DNA of 64,000 bases from Cephalotrichum gorgonifer (Eukaryota > Ascomycota > Sordariomycetes > Microascales > Microascaceae): positions 660,119 to 724,118 of the forward strand of contig ONZQ02000005.1 in assembly GCA_900312665.1 (NCBI GenBank), written 5' to 3'. The translations under genes were made by a program, and so were the position numbers. Below the pieces are notes generated by a model. That model was given only the letters and a program-made list of their open reading frames with translations, had not been told where the DNA came from and searched no databases. Below, piece by piece: positions 46,882 through 58,200 of this stretch; the first letter of the stretch is position 1, and every line of letters begins with the position of its first letter.

Positions 46882-49800
46882 TCACACGGCCTCCTCGCTC
46901 ATCTCATCAACACCCTCCCCATCGCGAGCCGCCGTCCCCCCAGGCGACATTTCCATTCCTACTTTTCCTTCGAAACCGGCAGTCTTGACCATCCACTGGA
47001 CCCATCGGGAAACCCGCGCTGAGGTGTAGATCCATTCCGAGAGGACGACGAGTGCTCGTAAACCCACTAATACGCACACGATGTACATGAACTTGCGCTG
47101 CCCGAAGGGTATGACATTGAGGTCCATGATGAGCAAAGCTGACATCACAAGAAACACTGCCAATGTCTTTTCGCCGCCCAGAATTAGAAATGAAGTACCA
47201 AGCAGAAGAAAAAGGAAAAACGGGGGGGGGGGGGGGGGGTCGGTTAATCCCACCTTTAAGATCAAACTCGGCACGGTTCTGGATACCGAGAAATTTTCCC
47301 CATGCTTCAGGGCACCTTTAACCTAGTTGAACAAAAAGGCCCGAGGTCAGTAAAAAAAAAATCATCCTCGCATGATATGCTGCTCGGTTCTATATTTAAG
47401 CCTGAGCGAGGAGGTTGGAAGGTGGAGGAGAAGGTGCAAGGTGCAGGGTGAGAAGATGCAACATACCGCCCCAGCCTTGGAGAAGCCATACACCTGTAGT
47501 AGCTTTTGTAGATGTTGTCGTAGCTTGTGTAGACGTTGAAGGATAAGGTCCAATCTGTGAAATCCGCCATGGATGGTGGATAGAATCTCCGGCATCCTCC
47601 CCTCCTCCATAAAGTACTGGCAGTTGCCGTCTTCAACAAACATTGCCCACCCGTCGCAGGTCACGGTTAGAGTGCATATAACATCGTCCAAGAGTCTGTC
47701 CATGTGTATCTCCCAGAGGAACAAATCTTTTGCCTTGTTCTGGCAATGCACTCGGTATTTCCTCTTCTCAACGGCCCGGGACAGTTCATCTGCCAATTCC
47801 ACCCAATATAGGGTAGCAAGGCTAAGGCGAAACTCAAGTCGGGTTAGAAAATATACACGTGGGTCGATTTCCGGACCGATAGAGTCGTCAATCCTGTCGG
47901 CAGCGATGTGGTCTCCAGCATAGATTACTTCATCCTCATCCTCTTCACCACTTTTGCTCTTCAAGATGGGAGGTTCCAGGGGATAGTCATCTATACCAGA
48001 GAAGAGACCATATACGGTATAATTTGAGAATGAGTTGCCGCTTATCACCATCGACATCTGGCAGCGTTGTAGGTAGATCTTTCTCCGTGGTACGAGGTCT
48101 AGGAAAGAGACATCCTTGAGGTACTTAGTCTCCTCCGAGCGTAGTGTGCTGGAGTGTAGTCTATAGCATGGTAGGTCGAACTGCATGATGAATCGGGGCT
48201 TTCCTAAGCACTAAATGAAGGAAGGATGGGATACTTAATAAGTATCTAGAAAAGGGAGCCAGCTGGTTTGAAAAGAAAAGAGACATACCGGTATTGTAAC
48301 ATCAAGGCTTGGCTCACATAGGATGTGGGAAGGCAATACTCTCCGTAGGGCATCGATTTCCAAGGTCGATGAAGTGAAGAGGAGGGATGCTGTATATTCC
48401 GGCTTCTCATGTAGATCCCGTACATACCTATTTGGCATTCATTTAGTATATGCACGTCCCCATAAAAGAGGTCAATCACTTTGGGCTTGGGGGGGAAGGG
48501 GGCTGGCTGATGTTGACCACTCACACTAATCTTCTCCGCCCATATGTTCCACCTTCCTCCATCTTTGTGGGGTCTAGGGGCTGTATTAGTGTTAGTAGAA
48601 TGAAATATTTTGCGAGGTAGGAAATATTAGGAGGTATATGAGTTTCTTACCGTGCTATCCTTCAAATACTTGTAAAGTCCAAATGGTGTCAACGGGTTCT
48701 CTGGCTTGCTCTCACCAGCAACTTTAACCACCCCCGATGGCCCAATAAACTTCTCATTGACCCAAGCATTCCGTACAAGCTTCTCTATCGGGTAATACCG
48801 CTGACCCGCAGCCTCTGGATTGAGCACTTCTGCGTAGTTCAGTTGTCGGCAGAACTTGGAGACCTGCGTCCACACCCGTGACCGGGTTGTGTCATCGTCT
48901 GTTAGACAGTAGAATAATTTATCCTTGTTAGTCAGACCTGGCTTTTTTGGATCTCGGTACTTCCCATCTTCCTGAATGCGCTTGTCAAGAAAGCAGTCTC
49001 CGCGTGGAAATTCTCGGCTGGTATTGAGCGCCTCCGGCCATGAGGGCTCTTTGGCAATCCTAGAACAGGCCGTGCATTGCTCTGCCTTCTGCTGGACAAG
49101 ACGCAAATCGCGTGCCGCGTGACCTTGCGTCCACGGACGCCAGTTCAAGATTGGCCAGTTCATGCGTCCGTATGGGGAGTCTTGGCCGCCCGGGCTCTCC
49201 TCGGCAAGCGGCGCCTCGTACGATAAAATGTTATTCGCCATCAACCCGGGGGTATGACTGGCTTGAGGCCTCACCACCGTCCTTGTCGCCATATCCACAG
49301 GGAACACTTCCATTTTTTGCATGACCCACTGCCTCTCACCTCCAGACTCGCCCCCCAATATCTGCTCCTCATTGACTCGGTCGACCAGATCGTTAAAGGC
49401 ACGCTCGAGGAACCGATACACGATGTATATCCTGAGACTGCCTGCAGGAAGAGTGGGCTTCGCTACAGTGCCACTGACTGTGGGTTGTTTGATGGCTGGG
49501 GACACGTTGAGTCGTATCTGGCACTGCACACCAAAATGGAAGAGCGTCTCCAACTCGGCCAGCACGTCTGAGATGGGTAGCATGTAGCAGGTGTGCGTTC
49601 CAGGACACCCAAGGACGAGATAGCCGGCCAGAAGTCCCGTCTCTGCGTCGAAGACTGCCGAGCCCGAAGTCCCTCTAGGCATAGGCGAGTCCGACTCAAC
49701 GCAGACGAAGGTCTGGAAGTGGCGCGATCCCGGCTTTCGCAACATTATCGGCGCAGGGAACATGGTCCCAGAGACATACCCGAGGGATGCTGTTGCGACG

Positions 49801-50981
49801 ACAACTTGACGGGCCTCGGTCTGGCTCTGCACGTCGAAGACTCTGGATGGCTGGACCATCTCGGGGCCCCTGGTAGCGGAGGGTCCGGGAGCGGAGGCGT
49901 CGGGTACGGGGAATAGGAGGTAATCCGTTTCTGCGCTGACGTAGCAGAGAACGGGAGAGCTGATGTGGTCGGTCTGCGGCGATGGCGAAGAGTGGTCTCG
50001 AACGATGAAGGAACGCACAATGGCGGACTCCGAGGGACTCTGGCTCGGCGTAGTGTCTGAGTCTGCTACGTCAGGCAGTGGGGCCTCATGGGTCTCCAGT
50101 TCATGCGTTGAGCTGCCCGACTCGGGGGTAGGTGAACGGACACTGATCCCGCTATCATCGGAAGAGAGGCTTTCTTCGTTCTCTGTATACGTCGTGTCGA
50201 GATGGTCTAAGACCATTCTAGTAAGAGGAGGATAGCCGCCGTCATCATCATCTCCTCCATAATCGTCGTAATCATCGTCGTCATCGTCCCAGTCATCATT
50301 GGTGTGCTGCCAGACGGCGTCCCTCTGGTGACGGTCGAAGTCGACCAAATGCTCAACAGTAAGCTGGTAACTGGCGCCGTCCAACAAGAGCAACGGTCCT
50401 GCAGTGGCGGACTGCATCTTCAGTCCTTTGACAGGGGACCTCTGGGCAGCCTGGATAGGGCGACAAAGGTAGCTGTCTCCGGTGTGAGATGCGTAAATGT
50501 TAAGGGTCCCCAGGCCCTGGATGTCCTCTTGGTCGTTTCCTTGGGAAACCGGGTCGGTACTCTGCCAGGATAGAACGGAATCATCCGGCCCATCATACGC
50601 TTGGTCATCAATTGCCATGGTCGGTTGCGGCTCGTGGAGCTGGCCTGGAGGGGTCTCCTTGCTTATGACGGCAAAGTGAGCGAAGTCCCCTCCTTTCTGG
50701 AACAGGGAACACGCTTTGATGGCGTCCTTTGCTTGCTTTCGGGTCTTCAGATCCGGGGACGACACCACCATGGCTGGCCTTGCCCTCTCCCGACTCGTGC
50801 CAATCCGATAAATGCCAATCCACAGACTCCCGTCGGATTCTTGGATTCCTGAGTGCTTGAGGAAATTTCGGATGAAAGGTAGGTTTTCCTTGTAGAGAGC
50901 TAGGTCGTCGCCTTCGGCCATCCACACACTCTCTTTTCGGAATACTGCTATGGGACGCAAGTGTATCCTTGGCGGAGGCAT
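46882..50981 (-). CDS. Trypsin-like motif plus CorA-like membrane C-terminus, six exons
   Basis: Six exons are inferred, complement of 48651-50981, 48525-48580, 48289-48427, 47467-48210, 47254-47322 and 46882-47166. They encode 1207 residues in frame. The first 777 residues include an acidic Asp-rich stretch (about 225-250) and a beta-rich region with RGTSGSAVFD. There Ser439 sits in a G-T-S-G-S motif like that of chymotrypsin-fold serine peptidases, followed by the usual GLLAGYLV strand. I could not place the His and Asp of a catalytic triad. After residue 842 the sequence (FDLPCYRLHSS, DPRVYFLTRLEFRL) resembles the body of fungal CorA-like proteins. The end carries two hydrophobic helices (about 1115-1165) and a short polar tail. 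Exons 2, 3 and 5 are small, so automatic gene models could easily split this gene. Intron 5 holds an 18-G run. The last acceptor (GCGAAAAG) is the weakest part of the model. Confidence 0.72.
47222..47239 (+). repeat. Homopolymer run of 18 G (C on the coding strand) inside an intron
   Basis: The run lies in the fifth intron of the protease-like/CorA-like gene, between its donor and a weak acceptor. On the coding strand it is a C run near the donor. Its length is likely to be imprecise in the assembly. Confidence 0.9.
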
Positions 50982-51928
50982 CGTGGACCGGTCAAAACCA
51001 GGGGCGGGAAGACAGGGGCTGGGGTGGGCATTGAGGTTGGCCGATGTTCAAAAGAATAGCGAGTAGACAGGGTGCAGCTCTCAATACCGAAGGTAAAAAA
51101 AAAGCAGACTACATTAAAGGAGGCTCTGTCTGGCCTGCCATTCTCGTCTTCTTTCTCCAACGGATCGTACCCGCCTTGCCCGGCCTCCGATACAACGGTG
51201 AAGTTGGGGGAGAGGGTGCGTGTGTGGGGGAAAGCGATGTATGTGGGAAAGAGGGGTATGTGGGAAGAGGGGAAAGACACCGTAATAGAGACGAAGAACG
51301 GCTGTATTGCGCCAGCCAAGAAAAGGCGAATGACGCTTCTATTCAAATTCATACCTAGTAGGACGCGCTTGAATGGCTAGAGCGACTTCGCCCCGAAGAG
51401 TTGGTTGGGCGGGGTTGGGCGTCGTCTGAGAAGCGACAGAGAGCCCGATTCCGGTCACGTGAAGGGTCCTATACATTGGAGTCGAGTTTGACATTGAGGC
51501 AGTCGCAGTGTAAGAATGGCCAGGTGAGGCAGGGAGCATGAGGTAGAGGTAGAGGTGGAGGTGGAGGTGGAGGCGTCCCCTCGCGGGCTGGGTGGGACAC
51601 CATTGGCATTGGTGGTGCTGATATGGATCCGGGGGGACCTGATTGGAGCCGTATTATTTCCACTTTGTTTCTCTTCAAAGTGCTGGTTTGTTCTACGTCA
51701 GTCGTCTCATTGGTTAATACCTATCAGTCGCTGGGATGATAAGTACGCATCCTTGAAAAAGCTGCCCCGGTCCCAGGGCCACCACAGCATGGCACTTGGC
51801 GTAACACGAACTGCCGCTGGAGAGATGAGATAGGTCTTTATAAACGATCGAATTCGTTCTTGCGTGCAATAAACGCGCCAGCTTACTTCACATGTTCTAT
51901 TTGGCGCCTGCTGGGGGGGTTCTTCGTG
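50982..51928. promoter_or_regulatory. Divergent promoter region between two membrane-protein genes
   Basis: This 947-bp interval separates the start of the protease-like/CorA-like gene (-) from the first usable ATG of the next gene (+). The plus-strand frame of that gene extends upstream to about 51735 before a stop, so an unrecognised upstream exon may lie at its right end. A short GAGGTA/GAGGTG repeat occurs at 51540-51575. Confidence 0.45.
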
Positions 51929-53057
51929 ATGTCTCTGGCGTCCCTCCTCCTCGGCCAATTTCCAGCTGGCCTGAACCTGATGAATGGGGACACAGTATCC
52001 AATCTCAACTTTGCTGCGTACGATCAATATGTTCAGGATCAGCAGAAGCTCTTCGATACCTTTTGCTCGTTGGCCATCGCTCCTGACATGCTAGCCACCC
52101 TCGGCATGGTTGCGCACCAGATCAGACACAAGACGCAGTGCGACGAGGTCCTTTCCTACATATCCGCTTCAGCTGGGAATGGCGACAGAGCTTCATTCCA
52201 GGCCACCCTCAACCTCGTGGCTCGTCTGGTGTCGATGGTTGAGATTGGTTCAGTGGAAACGGAGTTCGCGTTCCAGCATCATGCCAGCCAGCGTCCGTTG
52301 CTACAGTGGACGGAGGGCAACTTGGCGTCTCTCCTGGGAAGGATCTTCTCCTCCTCTCCACAAATAGACTGCAGCGGAATGGTAGCCCCCTTGGCCTTGG
52401 ACGCCTGGAGTCTTGACAAGGTCGCTGGCATCAAGGTTAGGTTCACCAACAACCTAGCCGACCACCTCCGGTTAGCCAACAAGGACACGCTGCTATATGT
52501 ATTCCATCATGTGGCATTCCTTGAGCACCAGAAGTACAGGTCAGTTACTTTCATGCGTTCGTACCACTACCTACTGCCTCAGAACCTGGCCCTAACTCGA
52601 AAGGGAAAAAAAAAAAAGCTCGGCTTCCCATAGCACCGTTCTGCCAGAGGGATTGGCAGAAGAAACCCTCAAGACACTCGCAATCCTGTTCCCTCAATCC
52701 GACTACTGCGGCTCCTTACGATCTACACGGAAGAAACGAGTGTGGCTTGGACGGCTCCGGGCGCATTCCATATACACGATAGACGACCGCCTCACCTGGT
52801 GTGGAACGCCCAATATGGACGACAGACAGCCCGCCAGGTTTCGCTTCTGGAGGGACCGCCTGGTCATCATAAAAGAGGTGTACGACGAGTCAACGCCAGA
52901 CTCATTCTCGGAGTGGTGGCACGACCGGAGGAACGGAGTTCAGTGGCACAACTTCTGGGTAGCCATCGTGGTCCTCGGGCTGACGGCCCTCTTCGGGTTG
53001 ATACAATGCGTCCTGGCGGCGATACAGGTGCATAAGGCGTACCATCCTTCTAACTAA
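51929..53057 (+). CDS. Conserved fungal membrane protein, unknown function
   Basis: Two exons are supported, 51929-52539 and 52634-53057, with a GTCAGT donor, a CTAAC branch point and a TAG acceptor, giving 344 residues. The C-terminus has a pattern I recognise from many hypothetical proteins of filamentous ascomycetes: RFRFWRDRLVIIKEVYDESTP, cited here in part as FRFWRDRL, then SEWWHDRRNGVQW. One transmembrane helix follows (about 312-334) and a short tail ending KAYHPSN. The central part (KVRFTNNLADHLRL, VFHHVAFL) also fits that family. The start is uncertain: the open frame continues upstream without an ATG, through a hydrophobic stretch beginning near 51890. Either an upstream exon is missing from this model or the 5' end is damaged. 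The product is a single-pass membrane protein of unknown role. Confidence 0.75.
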
Positions 53058-54137
53058 AAAGGGAAGAGGCGAGGAGCGGGGAGAAAGGGGACCTAAGGGA
53101 ACACGACGACAGTAACAGCGAGCGGTGAGTACCGGGATGTAAAGAGGCACAGCAGAAGCTATGAATACGAGTTGATGAGAGTGTCACCCATGTGCCAGGA
53201 TTTAATGTATTGGGAGGCGGCGATACTATCGATAAGACATTCATGCAGCATCCATTCTAGTCTTCCAAAGGTCATCTGCCTTCCCCATGTTGTCGAATAG
53301 ATTATTTTGCGTTCAGGGACTTTCGGGTTTGGGTCTAGAGATTTTGCGCGGAGTACCTTGCTTGCACTCTGCCCTGGCTGGCTCACGCCGCTCAGCTCGC
53401 CCGATTGCGCGAGCCGTGAGGTGAGGGGGGAGTCAAAATAAAAAGAAACGAAACGAAAAGAAAAAAAAAAGGCAGATGACTCGTGGTGCCACGGTCGGTG
53501 TCCCCATAATACTCCATCCTACAACTTTGTTCAGAGCTTAGCCTCGAGGCTCTGTCTTTCGCCTCCCTTCCCCCCTCCGTTATTTTCACCGCCCCCGAGA
53601 GTCAGTTACCCCGCGAAGCAAAGATTTCGCAAAGTCCGTCTATTCGACTTACGAGGATGACGGGAAGGAAATGGGAAGAAAGGGGAGAGCGAAGCCAAGG
53701 CCTCAGACAAGGCGAACACAACTCGAAATGCAGATGCTATTATATTCCTCCAGCGGTTCGGACCTCAAGAAACTACCCGCACGAGATCGGGACTGCCTTC
53801 GGAGACTAGGAAGGGTTCCGCTCCGGTGACTTGTGCTCCACACCCACATCCTTAGCCAGCCTTTGGGGTTCGGCACGCCGGTGGCCGGTCGATCCCGGCC
53901 GGCCGCTAACTAACTAATGCTTGTACTCGCATAGGTACAGTATTACGACCAGTCATGCAAGGGGCATGACGTAATGAACATCCCCTCCTTCACTCCAGAC
54001 AGAACATGAACACTAGAGCCCGATTTTAGTGTAACCGCACTCTCCAACCCACGACAGATACCCGTACTTGGACAACACACAACCAAATCGCAGACACAAA
54101 TTAGCCACGCCCTTACCAATCCCCATCCCGCCCCAAA
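53058..54137. other. Intergenic region
   Basis: These 1.08 kb lie between the membrane-protein gene and the macrodomain gene, both on the plus strand. No gene is supported. An A-rich patch is at 53435-53472 and a short GC palindrome (GGCCGGCC) is near 53900. Confidence 0.6.
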
Positions 54138-54887
54138 ATGCCCTCCCCGCCCCAGATCCCAACCCTCCCTTCCCTCTACGCCGCCGCCCGCCTAACCCCC
54201 GTCCCACGGCCCCTCTTCCCGCCCTCCCCCTCCATCAACGCCAAGATCAGCCTCCACCAGGGCTCCATAGTCTCCGTCAGCACCGCCGCCATCGTCAACG
54301 CGGCGAACACCTCCCTCCTCGGCGGCGGCGGCGTCGACGGCGCCATCCACAGCGCCGCCGGCCCGGGCCTCCAGCGCGAGTGCGCCGCCCTCCACGGCTG
54401 CCCCACCGGCTCCGCCAAGATCACCGGCGCCCACAACCTCCCCTGCCAGAAAGTCATCCACGCCGTCGGGCCGAACTACCACCGCCTCGGCCACGCGGAG
54501 GCCGAGGAGGCCCTGAGGGGGTGCTACAGGCGGAGCCTGGAGCTGGCCGCCGAGAACGCGTGCCGGAGCGTAGCCTTCAGCGCCATCAGCACGGGTATAT
54601 ACGGGTACCCGGCCGCGGAGGCCGCGAAGGTCGCGCTTGGCACTACGCGGGAGTTTCTGGGGGGGCCTGATGGGGCGAAGCTGGATAGGGTTGTGTTTGT
54701 GCTGTTTGAGAGCAAGGATGTGGAGGCGTACCGCGATGCTGTCCCGTGAGTTCATTATCTCCTTACTTTTTGGTCACTTCCTCTTTCTGTTTTCTTTTCT
54801 TTTTTTTTAGTTCTTCCTTTTCAAGACCTCAGGTACTTGGTACTAACTGTTTTCAGGTTATTCTTCCCTCCGGCTGAGACGCAGTAA
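54138..54887 (+). CDS. Macrodomain protein (ADP-ribose-binding, MacroD-type)
   Basis: Two exons are inferred, 54138-54745 and 54857-54887. The intron has a GTGAGT donor, a TACTAAC branch point and a CAG acceptor. The second exon adds only ten residues (ending PPAETQ), for a total of 212. Reading past the donor stops one codon later, which would lose only that tail. The macrodomain signatures are clear: VNAANTSLLGGGGVDGAIH with the NAAN loop at 54-57, and SAISTGIYGYP in the second phosphate-binding loop. Proteins of this type hydrolyse ADP-ribose from proteins or O-acetyl-ADP-ribose, or bind ADP-ribose. There is no signal peptide or other domain. Codon use is very GC-rich compared with neighbouring genes. 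Confidence 0.93.
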
Positions 54888-55296
54888 CGAACTCGTCCGG
54901 GACGGCGGGTTGTCATCTCTGAGGAGGATGACTACAAGTTCCCTTCCCCTTCCTCCTACTCTTTGGTTATTGGAGTGACTGGGGACTAAGATGAGATGGC
55001 TCATTTATTTCAGGTGTTTGGATGGAGTTGAGGTTGTTTCCAGGGTATCAGGCGAGCGAGAAGGGACCAAGTCTTGCCTATCTCATTATCTCCGTCGTCG
55101 CAAAGTATCAGGGGGAGGTGCTTTGCGTGGGTTGTTAAGGGAGTTCGAGTTTATTCCATCAAAAGAGGTGAAATTCGCAAATACTCAGAAACATCCAGCA
55201 ACTATAAAAAAACTATAGATTAACCACATACACGGCTTCCCATCCATAACGCCATGACTTCCCACAAACCCCCGTCCAAACCTCATCTCGAGCTCC
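54888..55296. other. Convergent intergenic spacer
   Basis: This 409-bp spacer lies between the 3' ends of the macrodomain gene (+) and the zincin-like gene (-). No gene is seen; it presumably holds both 3' UTRs. Confidence 0.6.
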
Positions 55297-58200
55297 CTAA
55301 TATCTCCAATCCATCTCCCACTCCCCCTCTGGTCGCGTCGGTAGCCCCGCCAGTGTCGACCCCGCAACGGCCGCCAGAGCCCCCACCGCACCCCTCGGCA
55401 CCTCATAGTGCTGCCTGGCTCCCATTTCCTCCCACCTCTCCACCGCATTCACCATGCTCTCCACCACCTCGATGTGCGAGCGTCCCTGAACCTCCAGCGG
55501 CGCAACCTCATACCTAACCTCCGCCGGCCCACCGTGCGGCGTCCTTAGCTGGACCGACCGATTCAGCGGCCGCGGCCCGCCCGCGACCCCAGTCGGTCCG
55601 CCCAGGAACGGCGGGCGGTCGATGAGTGACTGCAGCACCTCGGTGCGGAGCCGTCGCCTCTTCGGCGCAGGGGCACCCTGGCCATATGCCTCCTCCTCCC
55701 GGGCCCTCTTGCTCCGGTTCTCCGGGAGCATGCCCAAGTGTGCAGGGGGCGGCACAGACCACCTTGCATCCGTCGGCTGTGCTCCGGCCCCAGACTCCTG
55801 CAGTATGCTCCTCTGCACCTGCTCGTCATGCGCCCTCTCCGTCTCCTGGAGTCTTTCTATCTGTGCCTGCAGGTTGCGGTCCCGCTCCTCCCGAGCCTCC
55901 ACTACCGCCGGGTTCTCCTGGAGCTCGTTCATCCGCATCTCGCGGAGGTTCACCTCGTCCAGTTGCTCCTGGAGCATCGCCTGCACATTGTTCAGCTCCT
56001 GGTGCACCCTCTCCTTCTCGTGGAAGTACTGGTGCTGAAGCTGAAGCTGCTGCAAGCCGTGGATCTGGTTCTCGAGCTCCGCGCGGCGTTCCTGCGCTTG
56101 CTGGAACGCCTGCTGAGACCGAAGGGCGGGGTCGTGGTTGTGGAGCGCCGTCTGAATTGTTCCCAGTTGCTTCTCTAGCTCGTGTATCCTGGCACGCGTC
56201 TCCTGCCTCCTCTGCACCAGCGGGCCGATCTGGTGCGCGATGTTCCGGAGCATCCCCGCGTCGTGCGGGTTGAACGCCTGCTGTCGCGATAGTTCCAGGA
56301 CGCTATCGAGGGCGATTCCCTGCGGTTCTACGTCCAGATCCCTCAAGAGGTCCGTGAAGGCCCCCGGCGCGTGGGGCGGGAGCTGATAGCTGCTCCCCTG
56401 ATCCCGGAGCATCTTCTCGAGCGTGTGCGGCGGTGCCTCGTTGGAATAGCTCATAATAATCTTCACGACCTCCTCGAATTCGGCACGGAGTCTCATGTCC
56501 AGCTTGGAAATCTGGTGGCCAAGGACCCCCGCCCACCTCTTAGACGGCGTTTTCCGCGCCGCGTTCCCCCGCCCGACGGTCAGGAACATGCGACGCCACA
56601 TGACAGGGTTCAGCCTCTTCTGGTCAGACGTGAGGTACCCCTTCAGGAATGTGTACTGGTTCGCCAGCTCCAGGAACTTCGTCGTCCACCTGCCGAGCTC
56701 TGCGTGCTGGTCCTGGAACAGGGGCTGGCTCTGGCAGACGGACATATGGCCTATACAGGAGCGGGCCAGCGTCGTGAGGTGATGGAGCCATTTCAGCCAG
56801 GGCAGGCGGAAACGGGACAGTATGGTATGGGCGTCGTACTCCCCCATCGAGTACACGTCGAAGATCCCATGCTCCATGCGCTGTAGCTCCTGGCACAAGT
56901 AGCCGTGAATGGCGGGCAGGCAGGCGAGGTACCTGTGGCATGATTCCTTGTCCATTATCTTCTTTATCCCCTCAACAAACTTCGATGGCCCATTATCTAC
57001 CAGCTCCTCTGATCCCCTCGGCGGCCGCCCACCGGGCAGGTAGGTTACGGCCTGGGTCCACCTCCCGTACATATCGGTGATGAAAGCCTCAATATTCGCT
57101 TCCGGAGCGTTATCCGTCTGCATTTTTGTAGAGACATTGTAGGTATGGATCTCCATGGCAATGGCACGGGCTGTCCATAAGTCGCGGGCGATTCGCTGGG
57201 CCCGCGCCTCCATAGTCTTCCACTGGTTGGTCCACCGGAGGATCGTGATGGGAAGTCGTATCCTCTCCACCATCAAGGCGCTAACGTAGTAGAAGGCCAC
57301 GTGGTATCCGGATACAGTCAGTTGTTGAAGCAAGGAGTCAATGCGGCCCTTGAATGCCTCTAGCCCCGCGTAGAACTTGGAGCGGTGGCTCGTCCTGTTC
57401 TCCGAGATGCCCATCGTGGCCTTCATCTTGTGGCTTGTCGCATCCACCCTCAGCGCATTGAGGCCGTATACTTTCACCGCGTTCTCCCAGAACGCTTCTT
57501 GGAAGATGGCCGAGACGGGACCGACAGGCATAGCTATGAAGAGGTCGTCTGCGTCATACACGGGGTGGTCCAGGATCGCCTGGCCGTACCGAAACAAAGT
57601 TGGGTCTTGGATGGTCCTGTCTATAACCCTATAAAAAGGAAAACGCTCAGATCGGAGGGCTACTAACTGATAAGCGAGACCTCTTATTGCCTTCCGATGG
57701 TTGGATTGCGTTAGACCGGCCGCCACTCCGCCAAATAACTAGGGTTTCCAAGGTAATTAGTTAGGGGCGGATACGTTAAAGACTGGCGACTACAAGGGAC
57801 AGATATAAGGTGGATTGGAGGGTATGATGAAGGAGGATAGTGATAAGGTGACCATGTCTTACCCAGTTCTCAAAACTGAAGCCCACTTCGCCAACGGGCT
57901 CTTCTCGAAAATAAGGCTCATGGAGCGAGATGGGAACAAACTCCATCATGGCTTGGTTAAATCTCTCCATGTTCCCGTTTGAAAACCCGCCTGGTATTAG
58001 CGTGGGATGTTGAAGAGCTACCCTGCTAATCATGTTGAAACAATGCTATTACCGATGTTAGATACACACCCGCCGATATACCGTTGATGGGGGAAGTAGG
58101 CTGTGTGACACCTAGTAAGGGGCCACTGATCCACGACTCACCCCAATCTCATGTAGTAAAGTTGAGGCCAAGGCAAAGCTCGCCATCGCCCTCTCGCTGT

